Source: Candidatus Jorgensenbacteria bacterium (GTDB taxonomy: Bacteria > Patescibacteriota > Minisyncoccia > UBA6257 > GWB1-50-10). From it: a stretch of 5,967 bases of DNA. The stretch spans positions 1 through 5,967 of the forward strand of contig JACRFG010000035.1 of assembly GCA_016234345.1 (NCBI GenBank). The letters are read 5' to 3'. Within the stretch, counting starts at the first letter, position 1. Each line of letters begins with the position of its first letter. Below the pieces are notes generated by a model, which worked only from the letters and a program-made list of their open reading frames with translations, searched no databases and was not told the DNA's origin. The position numbers were made by a program, and so were the translations under genes. This document shows positions 1-5,226 of the stretch, piece after piece.

Positions 1-359
1 AGTTCTTCAGCTAATGATGCGATAGTGTCATAACCTTTTTCTTTTATTTCCCGTGGAATCGGACCGAAAATACGGGTTGCGCGTGGTTCTTTTTTATCGA
101 TCAATACAACCGCATTATCATCAAAACGAATATATGAACCATCCTTTCTCCTCAATGGATTCCGTTGTCGTACCACCAAGGCTCGTACAACGTCCTTCTT
201 TTTTACTTGTTTCCGAGGTTCGGCGACTTGGACCGAAGCAACAATAATATCACCAATCCCCGCATACCGCCTACGGCTACCACCTAAAACACGAAAACAA
301 CGCACTGATTTAGCGCCGCTATTGTCTGCCACCCTCAAAATTGAACGTTCTTGAATCAT
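1..359 (-). CDS. rplN: 50S ribosomal protein L14 (uL14), 3' end cut by window edge
   Basis: L14 is a small beta-barrel 50S protein at the subunit interface, contacting 23S and 16S rRNA. The reading frame opens with ATG at 359 and gives MIQERSILRVADNSGAK, the near-universal L14 N-terminus. Other family matches follow: RVLGGSRRRYAGIGDII at about residues 24-39, VKKKDVVRALVVR at 52-64, DGSYIRFDDNAVVLI at 73-87 and TRIFGPIPRE at 95-104. The window ends after 119 full codons plus the first two bases (CT) of a Leu codon. The family is usually about 122 residues, so only a few codons and the stop are missing. It lies 9 bases after the rpsQ stop. A weak AGG lies 8 bases before the start, one of the few hints of a Shine-Dalgarno sequence here. 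The protein matches the family well and nothing in it is odd. Confidence 0.97.
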   Translation of the reverse strand, partial: MIQERSILRVADNSGAKSVRCFRVLGGSRRRYAGIGDIIVASVQVAEPRKQVKKKDVVRALVVRQRNPLRRKDGSYIRFDDNAVVLIDKKEPRATRIFGPIPREIKEKGYDTIASLAEE

Positions 360-368
360 ATATTAAAC

Positions 369-641
369 CTAAACAATCTGCTTATCCGATGAAGAATCCT
401 TACTTTTTATTGCTTCTATTTTACCAACAATGCGCCACCGCTTTTCTTTAGACAATGGCCTCGTTTCCTGGATAACAACTTTATCACCAGCCTTAAATTC
501 TTCTTTCTCATCGTGCGCTTTCAACCTCATCGTTACCGTATAATATTTTAGGTAACGGCGATGTTTTTTTAATCTCGTCACCGCCACTACCCTAGTTTTT
601 TTCATTTTCGCCGACACAACGACGCCTTCAAGTTTACGCAT
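369..641 (-). CDS. rpsQ: 30S ribosomal protein S17 (uS17)
   Basis: S17 is a primary 16S rRNA-binding OB-fold protein of the 30S body. The family signature is clear: RKLEGVVVSAKMKKTRVVAV at residues 2-21, a basic loop with KKHRRYLKYY, KAHDEKEEFKAGDKVVI at about 41-57 and ETRPLSKEKRWR at 59-70. The short tail after residue 80 is Ser- and Lys-rich. I chose the ATG at 641, which gives 90 residues. An in-frame TTG at 668 would add nine residues with no counterpart in the family (RVTLFHNT) and would overlap rpmC by 23 bases. The ATG start leaves a 4-base gap after the rpmC stop, matching the spacing elsewhere in the operon. No Shine-Dalgarno sequence precedes it, so translation is probably coupled to rpmC. 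The stop is TAG. Confidence 0.95.
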   Translation of the reverse strand: MRKLEGVVVSAKMKKTRVVAVTRLKKHRRYLKYYTVTMRLKAHDEKEEFKAGDKVVIQETRPLSKEKRWRIVGKIEAIKSKDSSSDKQIV

Positions 642-645
642 AGTA

Positions 646-858
646 TTATGAAACAGAGTTACCCGCAAGCTTCGACTTTTTCAAAGTAAGCAGCTGTGCA
701 ATGTTTTTCTTCAAATGTCTGATCTCTCGAATATTTTTTACTTTACCCTGAACTAAATCCAACCCTAATCGCGCAAGACGTTCTCGATAATCAAAAATCT
801 CTCTATCTATCTCAGTAAGTGGCTTGCTTCTTTGCGTTTGTAATTCGTTTTTTTTCAT
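646..858 (-). CDS. rpmC: 50S ribosomal protein L29 (uL29)
   Basis: L29 is a short helical-hairpin protein at the nascent-peptide tunnel exit, next to L23. At 70 residues it is close to the usual 60-70. The N-terminus MKKNELQ matches the family's M-K-x-x-E-L opening. The second helix carries the recognisable GKVKNIREIRHLKKNIAQLL block at about residues 38-57, where conserved Arg and Lys contact 23S rRNA. Position between rplP and rpsQ confirms the assignment. The start lies 2 bases after the rplP stop (TAA-TT-ATG), so no independent ribosome-binding site fits and coupling to rplP is likely. The tail LAGNSVS is slightly longer than in E. coli. Confidence 0.95.
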   Translation of the reverse strand: MKKNELQTQRSKPLTEIDREIFDYRERLARLGLDLVQGKVKNIREIRHLKKNIAQLLTLKKSKLAGNSVS

Positions 859-860
859 AA

Positions 861-1274
861 TTAACGTTTAACGATCATTTTTGTCTTAATCGGCAATTTA
901 TGACCTGCGAGTCGCAATGCTTCACGAGCGACTTCCTCGGGTACGCCATCTATTTCAAACAAAATCCGACCGGCTCGTATAGGACATACATAATGATCAA
1001 TATCGCCTTTACCGCCACCAAGTGTTACTTCCGGCGGTAGCTTGGTAATGGGTTTGTCTGGAAATATGCGAATCCAAAGCTTGCCTTCACGAGCCAATGA
1101 ATGCGTGATGGTTTTGCGTGCCGATTCAATCTGTGCCGATGTAACCCATGCCGGGGATAAGGCCTGTAGACCAAAACTGCCAAAACTTACGGTAATACCC
1201 CGAGTATCCTTAAAACGGCCTCGTGAACGGCCTTTTTGTTGTTTTCGATATTTTTGTTTCTTTGGTTGCAGCAT
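861..1274 (-). CDS. rplP: 50S ribosomal protein L16 (uL16)
   Basis: L16 helps form the A-site tRNA-binding region of the 50S subunit near the peptidyl-transferase centre. At 137 residues it matches E. coli (136). Visible family features are MLQPKKQKYRKQQKGRSRGR at the N-terminus, SFGSFGLQAL at about 30-39, a basic helix with SARKTITHSLAREGKLWIR at about 51-69, FPDKPIT at 71-77, and FEIDGVPEEVAREALRLAG at about 106-124 followed by KLPIKTK. The loop that in E. coli reads RMGKGKG reads TLGGGKG here (residues 84-90). The hydroxylatable Arg81 position is therefore Thr84, and the first loop Lys is Gly. The gene starts 6 bases after rpsC. An AGAG lies a few bases upstream, at best a weak Shine-Dalgarno. 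Confidence 0.97.
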   Translation of the reverse strand: MLQPKKQKYRKQQKGRSRGRFKDTRGITVSFGSFGLQALSPAWVTSAQIESARKTITHSLAREGKLWIRIFPDKPITKLPPEVTLGGGKGDIDHYVCPIRAGRILFEIDGVPEEVAREALRLAGHKLPIKTKMIVKR

Positions 1275-1280
1275 AATTCT

Positions 1281-1970
1281 CTATTTTCTATTATCTACTT
1301 TTTTCTTTTCTTCGAATATTTCTCCTTTATAAAGCCATACTTTAATGCCGACAGTACCATAACTATTGAACGCGGTCGCTTCACCGTAATCAATATTGGC
1401 ACGTAAAGTTTGAAGAGGCATGCGTCCTCGCGCAAGCCAATCTTGCCGTGCTATTTCGGCCCCGTTTAATCGGCCGGCTAGTTTAATCTTGGCGCCCTGT
1501 ACCTCTCGATTCTGCATCATAGCCTCCAGCTGACGTTTAAGTACGCCGCGATACGGTAAACGTTTCTGTAATTCAAAAGCTATTTGTTGAGCCGCTACTT
1601 TTGCTGAAATTTCGGTTCGCTTCAATTCTTCAATATTAAGACTGAAGTTCATATTAAACGGAAGTTTATTTTTAATGCGCAATGATCGAAGAGCGCGTCG
1701 AAGAGCTTCCTTAAAATCTTCTATCCCCTTGCCTCCCCGTCCGATTATAAAACCCGGACGACTCGCCTTGATAGAAACACGCATAGTATCACCGGTGCGT
1801 TCGATATCAACTCCAACAATGCCGGCGGTCAACAATTTTTCGTGAACCATTTTTCGTATCAAATGATCTTCTTCAATAAAGAAACGGTTTTGTTTCTTAG
1901 GAAACCATCGACTTGACCACGGAATAGTGAGGCCGAGACGAAATGAATTTGGATTGATTTTTTGTGCCAT
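1281..1970 (-). CDS. rpsC: 30S ribosomal protein S3 (uS3)
   Basis: S3 lies in the 30S head at the mRNA entry channel, where with S4 and S5 it forms the ribosomal helicase surface. The 229 residues include the N-terminal MAQKINPNSFRLGL and a type II KH domain with the GFIIGRGGKGIE motif at about 73-84. A helical linker follows, then the C-terminal S3 domain with GAKIKLAGRLNGAEIAR at about 159-175, GRMPLQTLRANIDYG at about 182-196 and GTVGIKVWLYKGEIF at about 205-219. At the helicase segment the sequence is YRGVLKR (140-146): counterparts of E. coli Arg131 and Lys135 are kept, but Arg132 is Gly142. The basic tail EEKKKVDNRK is typical. The start lies 13 AT-rich bases after rplV with no Shine-Dalgarno; the stop is TAG. 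Confidence 0.97.
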   Translation of the reverse strand: MAQKINPNSFRLGLTIPWSSRWFPKKQNRFFIEEDHLIRKMVHEKLLTAGIVGVDIERTGDTMRVSIKASRPGFIIGRGGKGIEDFKEALRRALRSLRIKNKLPFNMNFSLNIEELKRTEISAKVAAQQIAFELQKRLPYRGVLKRQLEAMMQNREVQGAKIKLAGRLNGAEIARQDWLARGRMPLQTLRANIDYGEATAFNSYGTVGIKVWLYKGEIFEEKKKVDNRK

Positions 1971-1983
1971 ATTTTAATTATTG

Positions 1984-2547
1984 TTATATAGCTTTGCGCC
2001 GAAACATTTTTTGGAAAGCCCCGCGTTTAGTCGACTGCGTTTCACCGCTTTTCTTTTCTTGAGCGCCTAAACGATGCGATGTTTTAGCTCCTGTCAGTTT
2101 AGCTGTTTCATCGGTTTTTTTCTTTGAGGCTTCACGATGTTCTTCCTTACGCTTTGATTTTTTATCGGGTTTAGGAATAGTGAACTGCGGAGGACGGACT
2201 TTATCTGATACTCCCAAAATTAATGTAACATGGCTCATCTTTTTTTCTATACGGCCAGCTGAACCTCTGGCACGCGCCATGAATCGTTTGAGTTTAGGCC
2301 CCTGATCTACCCGTATTTCTTTAACGTATAGTTTGGATGATTCAAGTTTGAAATTATGATTTGCGTTCTGAACAGCGCTCCGAAGAAGTTTTAGAAGAGC
2401 GGTGGCCGGTCTACGCGACGAAAGAATAAGCTGGGCTTCGGCGGCATTCGCCGTAAGACCACGAACCAATTCAGCCACAGCCCGTACTTTACGTGGAGTT
2501 ATATGCAAATAACGTAATTCGGCTCTTACATTCTGTGTTGTAGTCAT
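1984..2547 (-). CDS. rplV: 50S ribosomal protein L22 (uL22) with long charged C-terminal tail
   Basis: L22 binds 23S rRNA, and its long beta-hairpin lines the narrow part of the nascent-peptide tunnel. The core spans about residues 1-114: LRYLHITPRKVRAVAELVRG at 11-30, SSRRPATALLKLLRSAVQNA at 43-62, and the hairpin region RFMARARGSAGRIEKKMSHV at 88-107. The core ends with TLILGVSD. About 73 residues follow that E. coli L22 (110 aa) lacks. This tail is rich in Lys, Glu, Ser and Thr, probably disordered, and ends in FQKMFRRKAI. Similar tails occur in CPR L22 as I recall them, which supports that affiliation without proving it. The codon texture continues smoothly into the tail and there is no sign of a frameshift. 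The gene starts 8 bases after rpsS, with no Shine-Dalgarno. Confidence 0.96.
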   Translation of the reverse strand: MTTTQNVRAELRYLHITPRKVRAVAELVRGLTANAAEAQLILSSRRPATALLKLLRSAVQNANHNFKLESSKLYVKEIRVDQGPKLKRFMARARGSAGRIEKKMSHVTLILGVSDKVRPPQFTIPKPDKKSKRKEEHREASKKKTDETAKLTGAKTSHRLGAQEKKSGETQSTKRGAFQKMFRRKAI

Positions 2548-2555
2548 AATATTAT

Positions 2556-2867
2556 TTACTTGGCTGCCGGCGTACTGGGTTCTTGAGTCTTTTGTTCTAA
2601 TTCACGCTGTATTTTACCGCCATGTCTAGTAAATTTTCTCGTTGGAGAAAATTCGCCTAACCGATGGCCAACCATATCTTCATTAACTCTAACTTCAATA
2701 AAATTTTTACCATTGTGAACGCCAAATACGAATCCGACCATTTCCGGAGAAATTTCGGAACTTCGCGACCATGTTTTAATAACAGTCATATCCCCAACTT
2801 TCAATTTGGCGACTTTCTTTAAAAGTTTGGAGTCAATCCAAGGTCCTTTTTTTAGCGAACGAGACAT
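2556..2867 (-). CDS. rpsS: 30S ribosomal protein S19 (uS19)
   Basis: S19 sits in the 30S head with S13, near the A-site tRNA and bridge B1a. The family signature is almost complete: MSRSLKKGPWID at 1-12, LLKKVAKLK at 15-23, IKTWSRSSEISPEMVGFVFG at about 30-49, VHNGKNFIEVRVNEDMVGHR at about 50-69, then LGEFSPTRKFTRHGG. At 103 residues it is slightly longer than the usual 91-95, because of a Gln/Glu/Pro/Ala tail (QKTQEPSTPAAK). It follows the tandem TAATAA stop of rplB. The ATG is 6 bases past the first TAA, and no Shine-Dalgarno is visible. Confidence 0.97.
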   Translation of the reverse strand: MSRSLKKGPWIDSKLLKKVAKLKVGDMTVIKTWSRSSEISPEMVGFVFGVHNGKNFIEVRVNEDMVGHRLGEFSPTRKFTRHGGKIQRELEQKTQEPSTPAAK

Positions 2868-2873
2868 AGATTA

Positions 2874-3695
2874 TTATTTACGTCGACTAAGTATCAGTTT
2901 ATTCGACCACTTTTTCTTTTTACGGGTTTTGTGACCACCGGTTATTTTACCCCATTTTGTTTTAGGACGACGGGTACCGCGCTGAGTTCGGCCTTCACCG
3001 CCGCCATAAGGATGATCGCGTGGGTTCATAACCGAACCACGGACGGTCGGACGAATTCCCAACCATCGAGAACGACCAGCCTTCCCTATTGTCACAAGAT
3101 TATGCTCGGCATTAGAAACCTGACCGATACTTGCAAAACAATTCCATAATACTTTTCTAACCTCGCCTGAAGGCATCTTAAGATGTGTGTAGCCGTCTTC
3201 ATGAGCCAGCACTTGGATGGATGTACCTGCCGAACGGCCAAACTGACCTTTACGATTAGGCGAAAGCTCCACATTATAAACATATATTCCTACCGGTACT
3301 CTTTTTAAAACGGTTCTATTTCCTATCGAAACGGGGGCGTCTTCTCCGGAACGGATAGTGTCTCCTATTTTAAGACTTTGCGGCGCTAAATGATAACGGC
3401 GCTCTCCGTCAGCGTAAACAACAAGAGCGATAAACGCGGTCCGATACGGATCATATTCAAGCGCTACAACTTTTCCCGCCATACCCACCTTATCTTCTCC
3501 AAAATCAATTGACCGGTAAATAGACTTATTGCCGCCTCCCTGGTGCCGCATAGTAATGCGTCCTTGATTGTTTCGACCGGCATGACTCTTAAGTCTTTTT
3601 TTAAGAGATTTAAAAGATTTGGCGCCGCCAAGCGTGCTGTAATCAACTACAGTAATGTGCCTTCGTGATGCGGTTGTAGGATTGAATTGCTTCAT
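2874..3695 (-). CDS. rplB: 50S ribosomal protein L2 (uL2)
   Basis: L2 is a primary 23S rRNA-binding protein required for subunit association and for the peptidyl-transferase region. It has 273 residues, the same length as E. coli L2. The OB-fold and SH3-like domains are recognised by GRNNQGRITMRHQGGGNK at about 40-57, EYDPYRTAFIALV at 80-92, DGERRYHLAP at about 96-105, GQFGRSAGTSIQVLA at about 150-164, and GKAGRSRWLGIRPTVRGSVM at about 204-223. The catalytic-centre loop reads NPRDHPYGGGEGR (224-236): the residue equivalent to E. coli His229 is kept as His228, while the following conserved His is Tyr230. The C-terminus is strongly basic, as usual. It starts 9 bases after rplW, preceded by a T-run with no Shine-Dalgarno, and ends with tandem in-frame TAA TAA. 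Confidence 0.98.
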   Translation of the reverse strand: MKQFNPTTASRRHITVVDYSTLGGAKSFKSLKKRLKSHAGRNNQGRITMRHQGGGNKSIYRSIDFGEDKVGMAGKVVALEYDPYRTAFIALVVYADGERRYHLAPQSLKIGDTIRSGEDAPVSIGNRTVLKRVPVGIYVYNVELSPNRKGQFGRSAGTSIQVLAHEDGYTHLKMPSGEVRKVLWNCFASIGQVSNAEHNLVTIGKAGRSRWLGIRPTVRGSVMNPRDHPYGGGEGRTQRGTRRPKTKWGKITGGHKTRKKKKWSNKLILSRRK

Positions 3696-3704
3696 GATAA
3701 AAAA

Positions 3705-4091
3705 CTAGGTTATTTCCAACTTCTCACCTTTCTTCAAAGTGACGATCGCTTTTTTGAAATCCGAACGCTGACCTTCGGTAAAACCAACGCGTTTGGTCTT
3801 GCCTTGCATCCGTACTATGCGCACTCGCCGGGCTTTTACGCCGTATCTAATTTCAACTTCTTTTTTTACCGTAGATTTATTCGCGTGGATATCAACCATA
3901 AATGTATATTGAAGTTCCGAGTGAAGATTATGTGCCTTTTCGCTTAAATGCGGGGATTTAACCATATATCGTTTTATAGGATGGGTTTGATTGGTTGCTG
4001 AATTAGTTGTCGCCCCCGACTTCGACGTTGTTTCTGAAATCTCCGATTTTACATCCTTTTTGTCTTTTTTTAGAGATTTTAAAATGCTCAT
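3705..4091 (-). CDS. rplW: 50S ribosomal protein L23 (uL23) with N-terminal extension
   Basis: L23 lies at the tunnel exit and is the docking site for trigger factor and the signal recognition particle. The 128 residues split into a Lys/Ser/Thr-rich extension (about 1-37) and a typical L23 core. The core holds VKSPHLSEKA at 44-53, a conserved YTFMVDIHANKSTVKKEVE block at about 62-80, the tunnel hairpin with RMQGKTKRVGFTEGQRSDFK at 94-113, and KAIVTLKKGEKLEI at the end. Glu51 in the SEKA motif matches E. coli Glu18, the trigger-factor contact. E. coli L23 has 100 residues. The ATG overlaps the rplD TGA by 4 bases (ATGA), classic translational coupling. A start at Met43 would give a protein closer to the core, but it would leave a gap of over 100 bases, so I prefer 4091. 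Confidence 0.95.
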   Translation of the reverse strand: MSILKSLKKDKKDVKSEISETTSKSGATTNSATNQTHPIKRYMVKSPHLSEKAHNLHSELQYTFMVDIHANKSTVKKEVEIRYGVKARRVRIVRMQGKTKRVGFTEGQRSDFKKAIVTLKKGEKLEIT

Positions 4092-4714
4092 GATTTTACG
4101 TTAGTAAGTTCTGAAATCGCATCTTTTTCTAAAAAGAGGTATCGATGTTTAAGACAATCAAGAACCGAAAAAGAAGGACCGCGCACGACAGTAAGACGGG
4201 GAATATTTCGCGCCGCACGGACGATTCCATTATTATCCTTTTTACCGATCAAAAGAACGCTGGTTGGTTTCTTTAAAAAATGTTTGAGCATAATGGCGGC
4301 TTGTTTCGTTTTTTGTTCGTTGAAAACGAACGAATCGACAATACGAAGTTCGTCGTCTTTTAATTTTTTGGATAAAACAGTATTCATTGCTTTACGCTTC
4401 ATTTTCTTATTGACAGTTTTGGCGAGCACGCGAGTATTTCGAGGACCAAAAGTAACGCCCCCGCCTGACCAAAGTGGAGAACGAATAGAGCTGTGTCTGG
4501 CTCGACCGGTATGTTTCTGTTTCCATGGTTTCTTTCCACCACCTCTGACTTCGCCTCGAGTTTTTGTATGTGCAATCGGCTGCCATTGTTTGGATTGTTC
4601 AACAAGCGTAACTTGATGCACAAGATCAGGATTCCAAGGAACGTTAAAAACGGCATCCGGTAATTCAACCGTGCCAACTTGTTCGTTGTTTTGATTGTAT
4701 AGTGGTGTCTTCAT
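4088..4714 (-). CDS. rplD: 50S ribosomal protein L4 (uL4)
   Basis: L4 binds 23S rRNA and extends a loop into the nascent-peptide tunnel next to L22; in enterobacteria it also represses the S10 operon. At 208 residues it matches the usual size. The tunnel loop runs at about 51-95 with TRGEVRGGGKKPWKQKHTGR and SPLWSGGGVTFGP. The globular part continues with VNKKMKRKAM at 101-110 and AARNIPRLTVV at about 167-177. The almost invariant loop tip KGTGRAR reads KHTGRAR: His68 replaces the Gly next to the residue equivalent to E. coli Lys63. The gene starts 12 bases after rplC and ends in TGA overlapping rplW. Whether this L4 controls its own operon cannot be told, but the only leader-like sequence in the window lies between rpsJ and rplC. 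Confidence 0.97.
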   Translation of the reverse strand: MKTPLYNQNNEQVGTVELPDAVFNVPWNPDLVHQVTLVEQSKQWQPIAHTKTRGEVRGGGKKPWKQKHTGRARHSSIRSPLWSGGGVTFGPRNTRVLAKTVNKKMKRKAMNTVLSKKLKDDELRIVDSFVFNEQKTKQAAIMLKHFLKKPTSVLLIGKKDNNGIVRAARNIPRLTVVRGPSFSVLDCLKHRYLFLEKDAISELTNVKS

Positions 4715-4726
4715 ACTTATATAAAT

Positions 4727-5152
4727 CTATACACGAACCTCAACAATTCTTCCACGAGATCCGGGTACTGCGCCTTTCACGAGCAGAGTCCGTTCTTCCA
4801 TGCGTACCGCCGCTATCTCTAAATTACGCACGGTTATATTACGATTTCCCATATGTCCAGCCATTTTTCTTCCTTTTATAACACGTTGTGGAGCTGTTGA
4901 ACCAATAGAACCAGGGGCCCGCAGACGATTTTTTTGACCGTGAGTCTTGGGACCACCATGAAACCCATGACGCTTAACAACACCCTGAAATCCCTTGCCC
5001 TTGCTTACTCCTCTTATATTTACCAAAGCACCCTCTTTAAAAATATCTAGGGGTGTCATATCATCTTTAACCTTAAGAACGGTGACAGGAATTACCGTGT
5101 CATCTTTCCAGATTTGAGTCATATATGATTTGGTTGCTTTTATTTTTTGCAT
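4727..5152 (-). CDS. rplC: 50S ribosomal protein L3 (uL3), internally shortened
   Basis: L3 nucleates 50S assembly and sends a finger to the peptidyl-transferase centre. It has 141 residues, against about 205-210 in E. coli. The N-terminus SYMTQIWKDDTVIPVTVLKV (9-28) aligns with the usual KKLGMTQIF...PVTV start. About nine residues later the sequence rejoins the family at LDIFKEGALVNIRGVSKGKG (35-54), then GVVKRHGFHGGPKTHG at 57-72, LRAPGSIGSTAPQRVIKGRK at 77-96, MAGHMGN, and LLVKGAVPGSRG at 123-134. By eye about 60 residues of the first beta-barrel region are absent, while the finger and rRNA-binding parts are intact. The frame is continuous and reads well across the junction, so this looks like a real short form. 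The ATG lies about 10-13 bases beyond a strong hairpin and no Shine-Dalgarno is visible. Confidence 0.93.
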   Translation of the reverse strand: MQKIKATKSYMTQIWKDDTVIPVTVLKVKDDMTPLDIFKEGALVNIRGVSKGKGFQGVVKRHGFHGGPKTHGQKNRLRAPGSIGSTAPQRVIKGRKMAGHMGNRNITVRNLEIAAVRMEERTLLVKGAVPGSRGRIVEVRV

Positions 5153-5226
5153 ACTTAAATCAAAACAGCAGGGTTCGGCCCTGCTGCTTTTTTAGCAAAC
5201 GTTTATATGGCTAAACCCGTACTATG
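5153..5226 (-). promoter_or_regulatory. Candidate attenuator leader between rpsJ and rplC
   Basis: This 74-base gap is the only one over 21 bases in the window. In the minus-strand RNA, segment A (GGGTTTAGCC, 5218-5209) can pair in two ways. It can form a 6-bp upstream hairpin, TTTAGC (5215-5210) with GCTAAA (5196-5191). Alternatively it can pair with GGCCGAACCC (5180-5171), which lies inside the terminator-like hairpin, giving 9 of 10 positions (one G-U, one mismatch). The two states exclude each other, as in a terminator/antiterminator switch. The pairings are visible; function as an attenuator, and any ligand such as a ribosomal protein, is inference. Short complementarities can arise by chance. 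Confidence 0.35.
5162..5190 (-). terminator. Rho-independent terminator-like hairpin before rplC
   Basis: On the plus strand CAGCAGGG (5166-5173) and CCCTGCTG (5179-5186) form an 8-bp perfect stem with a 5-base loop. In the minus-strand RNA the stem can extend by one G-U and three A-U pairs, and TTTTGATTT follows, a short imperfect U-tract. Read on the plus strand the hairpin is followed by T6 (5188-5193), so it could act in both directions. No plus-strand gene needs it. In the operon direction it would separate tuf-rpsJ from the downstream ribosomal genes, presumably as a partial terminator, because no convincing promoter is seen between it and rplC. Confidence 0.7.

Noticed and set aside
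642..668. Upstream TTG start for rpsQ at 668
   Set aside because: It adds nine residues with no family counterpart and overlaps rpmC by 23 bases. The ATG at 641 aligns with the S17 N-terminus and leaves a 4-base gap.
1042..1332. Open frames on the plus strand, such as 1042-1332, 4284-4616 and 53-247
   Set aside because: They lie opposite well-conserved ribosomal genes, have no recognisable protein pattern and no start context. They are antisense shadows.
4088..4091. Alternative genetic code with TGA read as glycine (as in Gracilibacteria/Absconditabacteria)
   Set aside because: rplD ends at TGA at the expected L4 length with an ATGA overlap, and the conserved glycines in all genes are GGN. 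The test is not absolute because another stop follows shortly, but nothing supports recoding.
4727..5152. rplC as a frameshifted or broken gene
   Set aside because: Start motif, finger and C-terminal motifs are all in one frame with no stop, and neither neighbouring frame carries the missing segment, so an in-frame short L3 is the simpler reading.
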